Source: Chondrus crispus
Lineage: Eukaryota > Rhodophyta > Florideophyceae > Gigartinales > Gigartinaceae
Reading direction: 5' to 3'
Length of the DNA stretch: 64,000 nucleotides
NCBI RefSeq assembly: GCF_000350225.1
Contig: NW_005179007.1
Span: forward strand, 124,001-188,000
Of the stretch, positions 1 through 10,158 are shown one piece after another. The notes beneath the pieces were generated by a model. It made no database searches and was not told the DNA's origin. It saw nothing but the letters and a program-made list of their open reading frames with translations. A program made the position numbers and the translations under genes. Within the stretch, counting starts at the first letter, position 1. The number at the start of each line of letters is the position of its first letter.

Positions 1-521
1 TCCTCCGTCTTTGCGACTACGCGGGTTAAGACTAGCCTCTAACCTCGGCGTGTTACTGTCGCTCGACGTTCCAATTGTTTTCCTTTTTACTCTGTCGTTG
101 CGACCACGCGGGCTAAGACTGGCCTCTAGCCTGGGCGTATTACTGTCGCACGACCTATTTCTCTCTCCCTGCATTGTGACGATTGTCAAGTCGCGGGCTA
201 CGACAAGCCTCTGGCCTTGGCGGCACTATTGACATCTGTCCCGCTCGTTCCCTCTAGGAGTTTCCGCTACTCGGCGCTCCGCCCGTGTCTGACACTAGTC
301 TTTAGGCTCGGGTTCACCCCTGTTTTGTGTGTTCTTGCACCACCCCTTCCAGTGCTGGTCCCATTCCGGGTCCGCACTTCGACCAGTACGTCGTGCTTTT
401 ACAGTCGGCCGACGTACTTCCCCTTTGCTCTACCACAGTCCCGATCTACCGCGGGACACCCCAATTGGTTGTTACCTCTTCCTCGAGCTAGCTCATAGCT
501 GGCGACCGCCACTATACTACA
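1..521 (+). repeat. 5' LTR, 3' part only
   Basis: Bases 1-521 match 9475-9995 with no visible difference. The end is placed at ...ACTACA because the two copies diverge right after it and LTRs end in CA. The first part of this LTR lies outside the window. Confidence 0.93.
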
Positions 522-522
522 G

Positions 523-540
523 TGGTCTCCCGACCTAGAA
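523..540 (+). other. Primer-binding site
   Basis: TGGTCTCCCGACC starts one base after the 5' LTR. The leading TGG is expected to pair with the CCA end of a tRNA primer. Which tRNA is used was not determined. Confidence 0.55.
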
Positions 541-583
541 GAGGCTGTTAACCAACTGCAATTACTTTCGCTGACAAGAAGAC

Positions 584-2821
584 ATGGATCCGTCAACCAA
601 GAGGAGAATGGATTTGGCACGCCGCCGTGTTGCCAATTCCCGCTCGATGGACTCCTTAAGAGCTCAAGACACTTCGCCGATACGGCAACAACCTGCTTTT
701 ACAGCTGCCATGGTCGCAGAGACCAAGGACTCACCGAACAAACTTGGCATTGGAGCAAGCGCAGAAGCTTCAGCCCAAATCACGGCCCCTACATCTCCGC
801 CAGATGGGCCACAAGATGAGACCGACCTCCCAAAAAGTACTGGTTCGTCAGAGGACTTTTGGCAGCAGATAAAAGAGTTCATTTCTGAACAGATCGACTC
901 GAAGCTACAAATTGCCATTCCGGCTATTCGTCAAGAGACCGAGACACGAATTACAGCCCAAGCATATGGCATCTACGATGACACAGTGTCTTTGCAGAAC
1001 CACGAGGCACTGGTGGCCCGTGTGCAAGCGTCAGAAAGACAAATGAAGGTTTTACAAGACAAACTGGATTTTTCCAAACGATCAATTGGCCCTAGAAGAG
1101 ATCCATACGAACCCCCTGTACAACGATCTCATCAACAGAGAGGTTCGTCGTACCCAGATCAAGATGACAGCGATGGATCCGTATCATCCCTGGAAATCAC
1201 TACAGGAGTTCGTGACTCAGCAAGCCGCCGTGCGACGTACAAGAGACGCCTTCAGCAGAAGATCAAGAGTCTGGATGACGAGGATGCCGATGGAGATCGT
1301 TTTGTGGTCCGATCCGGACGACCTCGAAGAGGGCCGAAGATGGCGGGCCTGAAAGAGCTTCAACCGAGCGACCCTCGCTTTACAAATGTGTTATCTTATC
1401 GTCGTTATCGACTGCTAAATACCGATCCATCTCGTGGATTGGAAGTCTCAAAGGAGACAGGGCTCTATTCAAGGCGTCTCGCCCACACCATGTTGCCGGT
1501 GGCATTTTCGGGCGAGAAGCCGATAGCCATTCTCCAGTTCCTCAGAACGTTTCAGCAGGAACTGGATGGAAATGGCTTAAGTGAAGGAGCAGCCCTCCTT
1601 CTTTGTCCCAAATTCTTGAAGGGCGACGCCCTGGAAGCGTACAACGCCCAATTCGATCTCGCAGGAGACGGACTAGGCGGTTTCGCCACTTGGCCGGAGG
1701 CAGTACAATTTCTATTACGCACTTACGCCAAGGATGCGTATATTGAGGATGCCTTAACGGCTTTGGAAGACTGTCGTCAAGGACATCAAGAAGATGAGGA
1801 GGTCTACGGTAGAAGACTGAAGAAGGCCACTCGTGCCATATCTGGGGTATTCTCCCAGCAAGATCTCATCACGAAATTCCTCCGCGGCCTGAGGCCAGAT
1901 ATAAAGCCGTTACTCAGGCACACGCGAAGAGATTACAACGGCCCTAACGCATTTCAAGACTTCGTCGATCAGGCAAAGGCCCAAGGCTCGGCACATCGTG
2001 CTCTCTTAGACTACCGAGTCGGCGGGTTGAATGGCCGCAAGATGTCCCAAGGACGGGTGCTAGCTGTCCGGGAGCATCGAGACGATGACGGCAGCATATT
2101 CCGTCAGGCATCGGAAAGGCTTCCCCGCAGCGATGCAATCAATGCTGTCGGCACGAACGCCCCTTTGAACACCAGCATGGCGTCTTCAGAGATCACAGAG
2201 ATTTTAAATCCAGACTATGCTGTTCACTGGAAGCATGACAGCGATCTTAACAAAGGCGATGCCACTAATGGCTCTTCCGAAGCCACCTACAAGTCTGCCC
2301 TAGACGAAGTTCACGACAACGAAGTCCACGCCGTGCGACACTCGGATCACTGTGGCACTCAGGAAATCCCCTCATACATACGCCGCGACGGCAACCGTAT
2401 GACGGCTCCGCCATCAAGGGCCCGCCCTCCTACTGGCACAGCGCCAATGAGCCGATCGAAGGTCCCCATGGGTCCCTCAGATAGACAAGGATGGAGAAGA
2501 TATGGTGAGCCGTCCGCAAATCGACCCGATGATGTCTGCTTCGACTGCTATGAACAAGGTCACCGACGCCCTCGATGTCCGTATAGCGACAGAGCCCATG
2601 ATTCTCACTACTTCGACATGGTGAGAGAAAATTATTACGCTCTCACCCAAGGCCAACGAGACTGGCTCCATAATCGGGATCAAACCCCAGGGTTCGCCTA
2701 TGCCGAAGGCACAGCCCACGGCTTCCAAGCCGGACCCTTACCAGTTTTTAAGCCACGATCGAACACGCCTTATGAGGCGCCAGTCGTTCGACGGAGCCAA
2801 AATCGGCAGACGAAAAACTAG
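584..2821 (+). CDS. Gag polyprotein of the chromovirus
   Basis: A 745-residue frame directly after the primer-binding site, starting at an ATG. The middle part (about residues 290-480) has the layout of a Ty3/Gypsy capsid domain (retrotransposon gag superfamily). Near the C-terminus (about residue 655) is a CCHC zinc knuckle, CFDCYEQGHRRPRC, with C-x2-C-x4-H-x4-C spacing, the nucleic-acid-binding part of nucleocapsid. The first 250 residues are low-complexity and charged. Gag forms the cytoplasmic particle in which the element is reverse transcribed. Assignment as gag is secure from position and knuckle; the capsid call is from general resemblance. Confidence 0.88.
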   Translation: MDPSTKRRMDLARRRVANSRSMDSLRAQDTSPIRQQPAFTAAMVAETKDSPNKLGIGASAEASAQITAPTSPPDGPQDETDLPKSTGSSEDFWQQIKEFISEQIDSKLQIAIPAIRQETETRITAQAYGIYDDTVSLQNHEALVARVQASERQMKVLQDKLDFSKRSIGPRRDPYEPPVQRSHQQRGSSYPDQDDSDGSVSSLEITTGVRDSASRRATYKRRLQQKIKSLDDEDADGDRFVVRSGRPRRGPKMAGLKELQPSDPRFTNVLSYRRYRLLNTDPSRGLEVSKETGLYSRRLAHTMLPVAFSGEKPIAILQFLRTFQQELDGNGLSEGAALLLCPKFLKGDALEAYNAQFDLAGDGLGGFATWPEAVQFLLRTYAKDAYIEDALTALEDCRQGHQEDEEVYGRRLKKATRAISGVFSQQDLITKFLRGLRPDIKPLLRHTRRDYNGPNAFQDFVDQAKAQGSAHRALLDYRVGGLNGRKMSQGRVLAVREHRDDDGSIFRQASERLPRSDAINAVGTNAPLNTSMASSEITEILNPDYAVHWKHDSDLNKGDATNGSSEATYKSALDEVHDNEVHAVRHSDHCGTQEIPSYIRRDGNRMTAPPSRARPPTGTAPMSRSKVPMGPSDRQGWRRYGEPSANRPDDVCFDCYEQGHRRPRCPYSDRAHDSHYFDMVRENYYALTQGQRDWLHNRDQTPGFAYAEGTAHGFQAGPLPVFKPRSNTPYEAPVVRRSQNRQTKN

Positions 2822-2928
2822 GAAGGGGCCTTACTGCGGGTGTCCATCCCAAGGCCAAGGCCCCACCGTGGAATACCACAAGGAGAACAGAATCACCCAG
2901 TACGTCGGACGACAATCAAGAAGCCTGG

Positions 2929-5900
2929 GTGCAACCAAAAGAAATTCTTGAACGACCATATGGTCTACCCCGATGGATTCGACTTGATCAATATCAGAGA
3001 ACTCCCATATGCGCCTTGTCCACGTACAATTACAAGGTCGCTGCCCTCATTGGGCTCTCGAAGAATTCATTGGGAAGTACGCTTACCGTCCTAGACACAG
3101 GGGCAGGTCCAAACCTGATTCGGCTGGACATGCTATCATTGGAAGCACAAAGTCAAATTGACAATTCAAAAGAGCTGGTCTCATTATCAAGCGCCTCGAA
3201 TCACCGGCTTGAAACACTGGGAATAATCCATCTTGCCGTGGCGCTCGGCAGCTATCACACGAGACAGCCATTCATCGTCGTGAGACAATTAGGCGCGGAC
3301 GCCATCTTGGGATGTACGTTTCTGGACGATCACGTTTCCGCCGTTCACATCCGAAGGCGGTCAGTCGAGCTATGCTCCGGAGATGAAGTACCCATTCAAA
3401 GGAGACCTGCGATGACCCCCATCAGCCGTCCGACGGGGGAATGTCCCGAAGTGAGTACCAAACGAGACGGAGACCTATTTCTTAGAGTTACCAAGGCCGT
3501 CGAAATTCCGGCAGGCACGGAAATGGCTGTTCAAGTCAGCTGCCCAGCCTCTGGCACTGTAGTCCTAGAGACAAGACCGGAAGTCTATCTAAGAAAGCAA
3601 GTCAGCCTGTCCAATGGGGTCGCTGACATCCGTCCTCATGTCCCATTCTTAGTCCGCGTTGCGAATTTCTCACGGTCAACGACCAAACTTCAAAAACGAG
3701 AGCGGATTGGAATTGCTGTGCCAGCACCCAATCAAATTCTGTCGGTCGACTTTGGTCTGCCAACCAGAGAAATATCACGAGATGAAGAGGGGGCAGGGCC
3801 TGGCCTCCTGTCGCTTGTACCGCCGGAAAAATCTAGTCATGAAGACAAGCAGTCGAAGTCGACAGATATTGATGACTTAGAACTCGATCATCTGTCGGAC
3901 GACAATCGACGCAAGGTGCAAAAGCTCCTCCGTCCATTCGCCAAAATGTGGCAAGGTCAACTGGGCTCCGTGGACATAACAGAACACAGGATACCGTTAG
4001 TACCGGGGGCCAAACCGGTTTTCTCCCAGCCATATCGAGCAGGTCCTGGGGCCAGGAAAGTCTTGAAAGAATCCGTACAGGAGATGCTGGACAAGGATGT
4101 CATCGAGCTCGCTCAAAGTGAGTGGGCTAGCCCGGTGGTGCTTGTGCCCAAATCAGATGGATCTCTTAGGTTCTGCGTTGACTACAGAAGGCTAAATGCC
4201 ATCACTGTGAAGGATTCATATCCATTGCCAAGGATGGAAGACTGCTTGGACTCGCTGGGGGACGCTAAATGCTTCACAACCCTCGATTGCAACAGTGGTT
4301 ATTGGCAGATCCCCGTGGCTGAGGCCGATAGAGAGAAGACGACGTTTACATGCCATGAAGGTTGTTACCAGTTCCGGAGAATGCCCTTTGGCTTGTGTAA
4401 TGCTCCAGCCACCTTCCAGAGAACACTCGATATACTACTATCAGGATATAGATGGAAGAGTTGCCTCGTGTACCTTGATGACATCATCATTTTCTCGAAT
4501 TCTATTGAAGAGCACTCAACTCACGTTGAACAGGTTTTGAAAGTCCTCCAGGACGCAGGGCTTTCTCTGAAGCTTGAAAAGTGTAATTTCTTTGCTGAGT
4601 CGGTCGACTATCTTGGCCATGTCATCCGCCCTGGACTTTTGGCCGTTGCCGAGAAGAACACCGATGCCATCAAGAAGGCACAAGAGCCGACGACGCAAAC
4701 TGAGCTTCGCTCTTTCCTTGGCATGTGCAATGTTTACCGAAGGTTCGTGCCGAACTTCGCAAGAACTGCGGCACCCCTTAATGCACTTTTAGCAAAGGGG
4801 AAGCCTTTCCAATTAGAGAAATTCTCGGTTGAACAGTCCAAGGCTTTTGGTTTACTGAAGATCGCGCTTATAAGTCCTCCCATTCTCAAGCTACCGCGCT
4901 CAAACCTTCCAATCTCGGTCGACACGGATGCTTGCGAGCGACAAGTGGGCTGCGCCCTGTTTCAGACATATCCAGACGGAACGCGCCATCCGGTGGGATT
5001 TTGGAGTCGTTCCCTGAACCCAGCGGAAAAGAATTACAGCGTCGGCGAAAAGGAATGCCTCGCCATAATTTGGGCAGTACAGATTTTGAGACCATATCTC
5101 GAGCGGAAGCACTTCGAGCTCTACACAGACCATCAATCCTTAAAGTGGATGATGAGTCTAACAGACGCCAGTGGCAGGCTTGCTCGATGGCGTCTCCGCC
5201 TACTGGAGTTCGATTTCACAATCAAGTACCGCAAAGGGGCTGTGAATTGCATTGCAGACGCTGTGTCAAGGCTGCCGACATTTGGCGAGTGTGCTGTCGA
5301 ACCTGACTCAGACATTCCTTGTTTCTGGGTTCAAGAGAACAGCGTTTGGATGGATGAAGATCAAGATGACGAAGATGTCGAGATCGAGCTCAGGCGCGAT
5401 GCAATCACGTTAGATTTCAATGACGAGGGGATCTGCGTCGTGAACGCTGAGAACACAGATCTATCTCCGGTCCGAATCGAAGAGCTGGTGATCTCTCAAG
5501 CTAACGACAGATACTGTCAAATGTTGAAAGAGAAAGTCGACAATGAGGAAACAAGTCGCTTCGACGTCGACGACCGCGGTCTCCTGGTCCGCGTTGCCCC
5601 TCTCGACGACTGCAGACAAATTGTCGTACCGACCATGTTAAGGCAAAAGATTCTTTACCTATGCCACTATACAAGAACATCAGGTCATCCTGGGGGTACA
5701 AAGATGTTCTATACAATGCGACGCACGTTCTACTGGCCTTCCATGGCATTGGAATGTCACGCTTGTGTGAGACAATGTGACTCATGCGCCCGCGAAAGAG
5801 TACAATTGCGCAAGCACTCTACATTTTTGAAACTCTTCCCCGCGAGAAGGCCGCTAGAGTTCGTCGCCATCGACATTTTGGGACCTCTACCCCGATCGAC

Positions 5901-7134
5901 AAGAGGGAACCAATACCTTTTGGTCATCTCAGATCGGTCCTCGAAGATGACAAGAGCGATACCGCTGAAAAGCATCACATCAATGACAGTGGCAAGAGCC
6001 TTCGTCGAGAATTGGATTTATCCCTATGGACCACCTGTCTATCTTCTATCCGATAACGGTGGTCAATTCGCGTCGAAGTTCTTCCAAAAGATTTGTCAAA
6101 TCATGGGGATTCGCAATCTCTTTACCACTGCGTATCACCCTCAGACCAATGGTCAAGTGGAACGGTTCAACCGAACCATATTATCAGGCATACGCCACTA
6201 CGTCGTGGAACATCAAAAGAAATGGGATGAATACTGTGGTCCTCTGACGTACGCGTATAACACGCAAGTACATCGCAGCACGGGATGTACACCATTCGAA
6301 CTTGTGTTGTCACGACCTCCGGGACCCGTGGCCTTGGAAAACATTCCCGAGAATGGTACAATGGCAGAAACTCGAGGCGAACGTATGGGCCTGATGGATC
6401 ATCTTAAAAGTCTCATGGACGGAGCCACCAACACGCTAAGAGCAGCTCAGACACGGTACAAGGAAAATTACGACAAGCATGTCAGAAAAATAGCATCCCC
6501 AGCGGATGTTGGGGACAAAGTGTTCGTGAGGAGACAAGTACCGCTACGTACTGAAAGTGGAGGGGTTTCCAGGAACAAGCTACAGCCAAAAGCAGATGGA
6601 CCATTTGAGGTCATTGGAGCGACATCACACACAGTCACTATTATTCGTGATGGCCTCACCGAGACGGTAACCAGGGACCGGGTCTCAAAAAAGACAGTCC
6701 AAGCAAGAATTACAAGAGAAGTCGAAAACGACAATGAGTCTGAAGACGGAACCCCCAACCTGCCCGCGGCCAGCGGCAGTCAATCAGCCCATCATGAGAC
6801 TAGGAATAATTCCTATGATGAGCAGGGTGATAGAACGCCGTCAGAAGACATTTCTGAAGAACATCGGAGACCCTTCTCTCGCCTTCGAAGATCAGAAATC
6901 TCTGAGGCGGAATATGCCATAGACGGCAGAAGAAAAGAGCACTCATTTGACGCAATTGTCGCGTATAATGATCGAAACGATCGATTCAGAGTCCGATGGA
7001 CCGGTTATGATGAGTCGGGTGACACTTGGGAACCAGGGCGTAATTTGCCTTTCAACTCCGTTGTCCGCTATTTCCGCCGACGGGGCCGCCAGGTTCCAGA
7101 ACACCTTCGCCATCTTCTGGCTACGACACATTAG
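2929..7134 (+). CDS. Pol polyprotein with chromodomain
   Basis: The frame lies after gag in a different reading frame, as is common in this family. The left bound is the first possible start of the frame and is not a proven initiation site. Domains in order: aspartic protease (VLDTGAG, about residue 55); reverse transcriptase (FCVDYRRLN and the catalytic YLDDII, about 400-530); RNase H (VDTDAC, YTDHQSLKW, about 660-770); integrase with HHCC zinc finger (HPGGT...CDSC) and D,D,E core (AIDILG, SDNGGQF, QTNGQVERF); and a C-terminal chromodomain (FRVRWTGYDESGDTWEP, about 1340-1390). In chromoviruses the chromodomain is thought to steer integration to particular chromatin. All expected catalytic motifs are present. 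Confidence 0.93.
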   Translation: MQPKEILERPYGLPRWIRLDQYQRTPICALSTYNYKVAALIGLSKNSLGSTLTVLDTGAGPNLIRLDMLSLEAQSQIDNSKELVSLSSASNHRLETLGIIHLAVALGSYHTRQPFIVVRQLGADAILGCTFLDDHVSAVHIRRRSVELCSGDEVPIQRRPAMTPISRPTGECPEVSTKRDGDLFLRVTKAVEIPAGTEMAVQVSCPASGTVVLETRPEVYLRKQVSLSNGVADIRPHVPFLVRVANFSRSTTKLQKRERIGIAVPAPNQILSVDFGLPTREISRDEEGAGPGLLSLVPPEKSSHEDKQSKSTDIDDLELDHLSDDNRRKVQKLLRPFAKMWQGQLGSVDITEHRIPLVPGAKPVFSQPYRAGPGARKVLKESVQEMLDKDVIELAQSEWASPVVLVPKSDGSLRFCVDYRRLNAITVKDSYPLPRMEDCLDSLGDAKCFTTLDCNSGYWQIPVAEADREKTTFTCHEGCYQFRRMPFGLCNAPATFQRTLDILLSGYRWKSCLVYLDDIIIFSNSIEEHSTHVEQVLKVLQDAGLSLKLEKCNFFAESVDYLGHVIRPGLLAVAEKNTDAIKKAQEPTTQTELRSFLGMCNVYRRFVPNFARTAAPLNALLAKGKPFQLEKFSVEQSKAFGLLKIALISPPILKLPRSNLPISVDTDACERQVGCALFQTYPDGTRHPVGFWSRSLNPAEKNYSVGEKECLAIIWAVQILRPYLERKHFELYTDHQSLKWMMSLTDASGRLARWRLRLLEFDFTIKYRKGAVNCIADAVSRLPTFGECAVEPDSDIPCFWVQENSVWMDEDQDDEDVEIELRRDAITLDFNDEGICVVNAENTDLSPVRIEELVISQANDRYCQMLKEKVDNEETSRFDVDDRGLLVRVAPLDDCRQIVVPTMLRQKILYLCHYTRTSGHPGGTKMFYTMRRTFYWPSMALECHACVRQCDSCARERVQLRKHSTFLKLFPARRPLEFVAIDILGPLPRSTRGNQYLLVISDRSSKMTRAIPLKSITSMTVARAFVENWIYPYGPPVYLLSDNGGQFASKFFQKICQIMGIRNLFTTAYHPQTNGQVERFNRTILSGIRHYVVEHQKKWDEYCGPLTYAYNTQVHRSTGCTPFELVLSRPPGPVALENIPENGTMAETRGERMGLMDHLKSLMDGATNTLRAAQTRYKENYDKHVRKIASPADVGDKVFVRRQVPLRTESGGVSRNKLQPKADGPFEVIGATSHTVTIIRDGLTETVTRDRVSKKTVQARITREVENDNESEDGTPNLPAASGSQSAHHETRNNSYDEQGDRTPSEDISEEHRRPFSRLRRSEISEAEYAIDGRRKEHSFDAIVAYNDRNDRFRVRWTGYDESGDTWEPGRNLPFNSVVRYFRRRGRQVPEHLRHLLATTH

Positions 7135-7247
7135 TCAAAAAAAGAAGTCCTGGTATCCTAAAGCCTTTTACAAAAATGGCTTTGGCAAATGTCGGATGGA
7201 ACAGTCGAGAAAATAGGAGAAGGTCAAGAAAAGGGGCTGTCTAGAAT

Positions 7248-8846
7248 TTATTCAGTCGTGAGATCGATAACCGGCTCAGGCAAGGCGTGCGCCGGTTCAA
7301 CAGAGACGTACGTCGTGCGGGGAATCTGGAGAGGGGGAATGCCTTGCGAAATATCAATCTCGATATCCACAGGCGCATCTAGATCTTTGATCTCCTCCCT
7401 GCTCGCGGGGTGTGAGGGACAGGCTGTCACAAGGCTGCCCAAAGCGCTACTGCGCAATAGGGTTTCAATTACGTCGACCACACCACTGGCAGATGATGGC
7501 AGTGCGATACCGACAGACGCCATCCTCGGCTGCAAGCCCCGCTCGACGAGCAGTGATCTAATCTGTGAAATGCCACTCTCTACAGAGCCAGTATGGCCAT
7601 CCAGAGGAGTCGATGAGGATGGTTCGCGTGCTTCAACCGACGCCGGTGCTGTGCTGTTGTGATGTCCCACACCCCGGCGATTCTTTCTCTCCCGTCTGCT
7701 GTTACTACCCGCATCCTCACGAACGCACTCCCATGGTGCCAGGACCGGATTTGGCACGCAGTGGTTAAGAAAACCCGTATGCAACAAGCCTGTAGATTGC
7801 ATTGGTTCGCATAGACGTCCGTCAAAATCTTCTTGGATGTACATCGCATCCGGCATTTGTGTTGCCCATCGTTGCGCGTCGAACTCGACATAATCACCCG
7901 AGTCATACACCGGGGTACCGTAATGGTTATACTTCGGAACCTTTCCGTTACACCGCCACACGCGGTCCCATCGGATGACTTCCATTTCGTGAAGGAGTGC
8001 TTCTAACTCAACCATGTGGTCATCGTGACCAAAACAAATGGCATCAACGCCAACTCTGCGAATTGCCGCAATTAAGGAAGGGGAAAACCGCGGCAAACGG
8101 CCTTGTCGGGCTACATGGATGGCCTCCGTTGCTGCGAGCCAAGCAAACTCTGTGTAGAAAATTTTCCCGAGGCAATCGTCAAGGCTTGCACCTGCCAAGT
8201 CGATTCCCAAATACGTCACGACAGGTGGCGTGCCGACCGGCACCCATAGAGGAACCTCCAACCTCTCCCAACCTCTCGGGACCCGCGGCCATCGTTGCCT
8301 CACAACCTCCGGTCGCAGACCAAAAATCTCTCGATGCTGCACAGCGGCGAACACGCCAAACCGGTGTCGTGATGAACGTTCCCACCGATGCCACGATTCA
8401 GGCATATATTTGTGACGACCGTCGACATGATCGCCCTGGGGGTTTTCATAGAAGGGCCAATGTGTTGGATGGATCAGCGATGCCTTCGCAAACAAGCAGC
8501 GACGATCGAACTGCTCCGCATCGTCGAAGAAACCGATCGTCGCTCGGGCAGCTGCCAACGCACGGCAATATGCCAGTTCACGTCCGTATCGGGCGAACGC
8601 CACATCAAACTGCCAGTCGGGCGGCAGAGCGTCGTCGTAGAAGCTGTAGTCGAAGCGTTGATTGACCATGGCCTGCGGTGTCCAATTTCTTGGCAGGCGG
8701 TTCGCCGATCTCCAGTTCTCGGGTGCGCTGTCACATCGCCAACGGAAGTCCCGCTGCTCGAAGACTTCGCGAGGTACCGCGTGGCCCCGGAGCCACACGA
8801 AATTGCCCACCTCGGCGGCAGAGCCCTTGCGCATGAAATCGGCCAT
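7248..8846 (-). CDS. Long antisense ORF inside the retrotransposon, function unknown
   Basis: A 532-codon open frame on the strand opposite to gag-pol, between the pol stop and the polypurine tract. The ATG at the right bound is the first in the frame; the open frame extends seven codons further to a GTG. The first 350 residues are rich in Trp, Arg, His and Asp and look globular. The rest is Ser/Pro-rich and likely disordered, ending in an acidic/hydrophobic tail. I recognise no domain. Extra antisense frames in this position are known in some plant Gypsy lineages (Tat/Ogre), so it could be an additional element gene or a captured host gene. The composition is protein-like and the frame is long for chance, but expression is not shown. 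Confidence 0.6.
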   Translation of the reverse strand: MADFMRKGSAAEVGNFVWLRGHAVPREVFEQRDFRWRCDSAPENWRSANRLPRNWTPQAMVNQRFDYSFYDDALPPDWQFDVAFARYGRELAYCRALAAARATIGFFDDAEQFDRRCLFAKASLIHPTHWPFYENPQGDHVDGRHKYMPESWHRWERSSRHRFGVFAAVQHREIFGLRPEVVRQRWPRVPRGWERLEVPLWVPVGTPPVVTYLGIDLAGASLDDCLGKIFYTEFAWLAATEAIHVARQGRLPRFSPSLIAAIRRVGVDAICFGHDDHMVELEALLHEMEVIRWDRVWRCNGKVPKYNHYGTPVYDSGDYVEFDAQRWATQMPDAMYIQEDFDGRLCEPMQSTGLLHTGFLNHCVPNPVLAPWECVREDAGSNSRRERKNRRGVGHHNSTAPASVEAREPSSSTPLDGHTGSVESGISQIRSLLVERGLQPRMASVGIALPSSASGVVDVIETLLRSSALGSLVTACPSHPASREEIKDLDAPVDIEIDISQGIPPLQIPRTTYVSVEPAHALPEPVIDLTTE

Positions 8847-8882
8847 CCGGCTTAGGTGCAAGCGCACCCAACGTCACGCAGA

Positions 8883-8902
8883 CAAAAAAAAGAGGAAGGA
8901 GA
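8883..8902 (+). other. Polypurine tract
   Basis: An almost pure purine run (A8 followed by GAGGAAGGAGA) directly before the proposed 3' LTR start. In LTR elements this primes plus-strand DNA synthesis. It fixes the LTR start at about 8907 (TGTCAG). Confidence 0.6.
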
Positions 8903-9012
8903 TCGATGTCAGAATCAAGTGCAGCGCCGGGACGGCTTCGGTTTGGGCGGGGGGCCGTGTGGTATCACAGCCCAGATTTGTAATTTGTACAGCACCCGCC
9001 GCCGCGGGTGTC

Positions 9013-9190
9013 TTACAGGCGGACGGACTACACGTGTGCATTACACGCGCACGCACACGCTCACACGGGCATTACAGGCGAACGCCTACACGTGTGCCTT
9101 ACAGGCGGACGGACTACACGTGGGCATTACAGGCCGATGGACTACACGGGTGCCTTACAGGCGGAAGATCTACTGTATACATTACAGCCC
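9013..9190 (+). repeat. Tandem repeats in LTR U3
   Basis: About five diverged units of roughly 30-50 bp built around TTACAGGCGGACGGACTACA and ACGTGTGCATTACA. They lie upstream of the LTR TATA-like box, where enhancer-type repeats are often found. Confidence 0.7.
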
Positions 9191-9300
9191 GGAGGTTGTA
9201 TATGACAAGGTACAGTAGTAATGGCACAGTACAGTGCATTACATAATAGAGTACAGTAGTACAGTAGGACGGACAATGTCCAAGACCCCGCGACCTCGCT

Positions 9301-9308
9301 TATTTAAG
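9301..9308 (+). promoter_or_regulatory. TATA-like box of the LTR promoter
   Basis: TATTTAAG lies in GC-rich context between the U3 repeats and the transcribed LTR part. Position and sequence fit an LTR core promoter. No transcript start is visible from sequence. Confidence 0.4.
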
Positions 9309-9372
9309 CGACGGCGCCGGGCAATGACAGTAAACAGTCAAGGATCTTTTGGGAACGGATTTCCTTCGACGG

Positions 9373-9700
9373 TGCGACACCGCGGGTCAAGACAAGCCTC
9401 TGACTTAGGCGACATTCAGCATCTGTCTTGCGACGTTTCCCTGGCTTCTATTGCCTTTACCTTACCTTTTCCATTCCTCCGTCTTTGCGACTACGCGGGT
9501 TAAGACTAGCCTCTAACCTCGGCGTGTTACTGTCGCTCGACGTTCCAATTGTTTTCCTTTTTACTCTGTCGTTGCGACCACGCGGGCTAAGACTGGCCTC
9601 TAGCCTGGGCGTATTACTGTCGCACGACCTATTTCTCTCTCCCTGCATTGTGACGATTGTCAAGTCGCGGGCTACGACAAGCCTCTGGCCTTGGCGGCAC
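9373..9700 (+). repeat. Four diverged ~87-bp repeats within the LTR
   Basis: Units share the frame TGCGAC..CGCGGG..AAGAC.AGCCTCT and begin near 9373, 9486, 9573 and 9660. Spacing is about 113, 87 and 87 bases. Three of the four are also seen in the 5' LTR near 12, 99 and 186. Confidence 0.65.
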
Positions 9701-10158
9701 TATTGACATCTGTCCCGCTCGTTCCCTCTAGGAGTTTCCGCTACTCGGCGCTCCGCCCGTGTCTGACACTAGTCTTTAGGCTCGGGTTCACCCCTGTTTT
9801 GTGTGTTCTTGCACCACCCCTTCCAGTGCTGGTCCCATTCCGGGTCCGCACTTCGACCAGTACGTCGTGCTTTTACAGTCGGCCGACGTACTTCCCCTTT
9901 GCTCTACCACAGTCCCGATCTACCGCGGGACACCCCAATTGGTTGTTACCTCTTCCTCGAGCTAGCTCATAGCTGGCGACCGCCACTATACTACAAAAAT
10001 ATCATATGTGATCCACATTTTCAGCACAGTGAGGCCCATAACGGCTACTTGTTCATGGGAAGCGATGGCGTTGTTACGGTTTTCCTGTATTTCAACAGCC
10101 AATCCCAAAGCGATGTATGGATCTAGAGGCATGTTTTGGAGCTTTGTGCCAAGTTGTA

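Larger units (their letters stand above)
1..9995 (+). mobile_element. Ty3/Gypsy chromovirus LTR retrotransposon (left end outside window)
   Basis: The order is LTR, primer-binding site, gag, pol (protease, reverse transcriptase, RNase H, integrase, chromodomain), an antisense reading frame, polypurine tract, LTR. Domain order with integrase after RNase H plus a C-terminal chromodomain identifies a Ty3/Gypsy chromovirus. The 521 bases of the left LTR that are in the window show no difference from the matching part of the right LTR on visual comparison, so insertion looks recent. The element looks whole in the part seen. If the right LTR is 1089 bp, about 570 bp of the left LTR lie upstream of the window and the full element is about 10.6 kb. 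The target-site duplication cannot be tested because the left flank is missing. Confidence 0.93.
8907..9995 (+). repeat. 3' LTR
   Basis: The LTR starts TGTC after the polypurine tract and ends ACTACA, giving about 1089 bp with TG..CA ends. The right bound is firm from comparison with the 5' copy. The left bound is inferred from the polypurine tract and could be off by some bases. It contains tandem repeats in U3, a TATA-like box and four diverged internal repeats. Confidence 0.75.

Noticed and set aside
9013-9190. Regularly spaced repeats as a CRISPR array
   Set aside because: Units are diverged and contiguous without unique spacers, and they lie in the U3 of an LTR in a eukaryotic genome.
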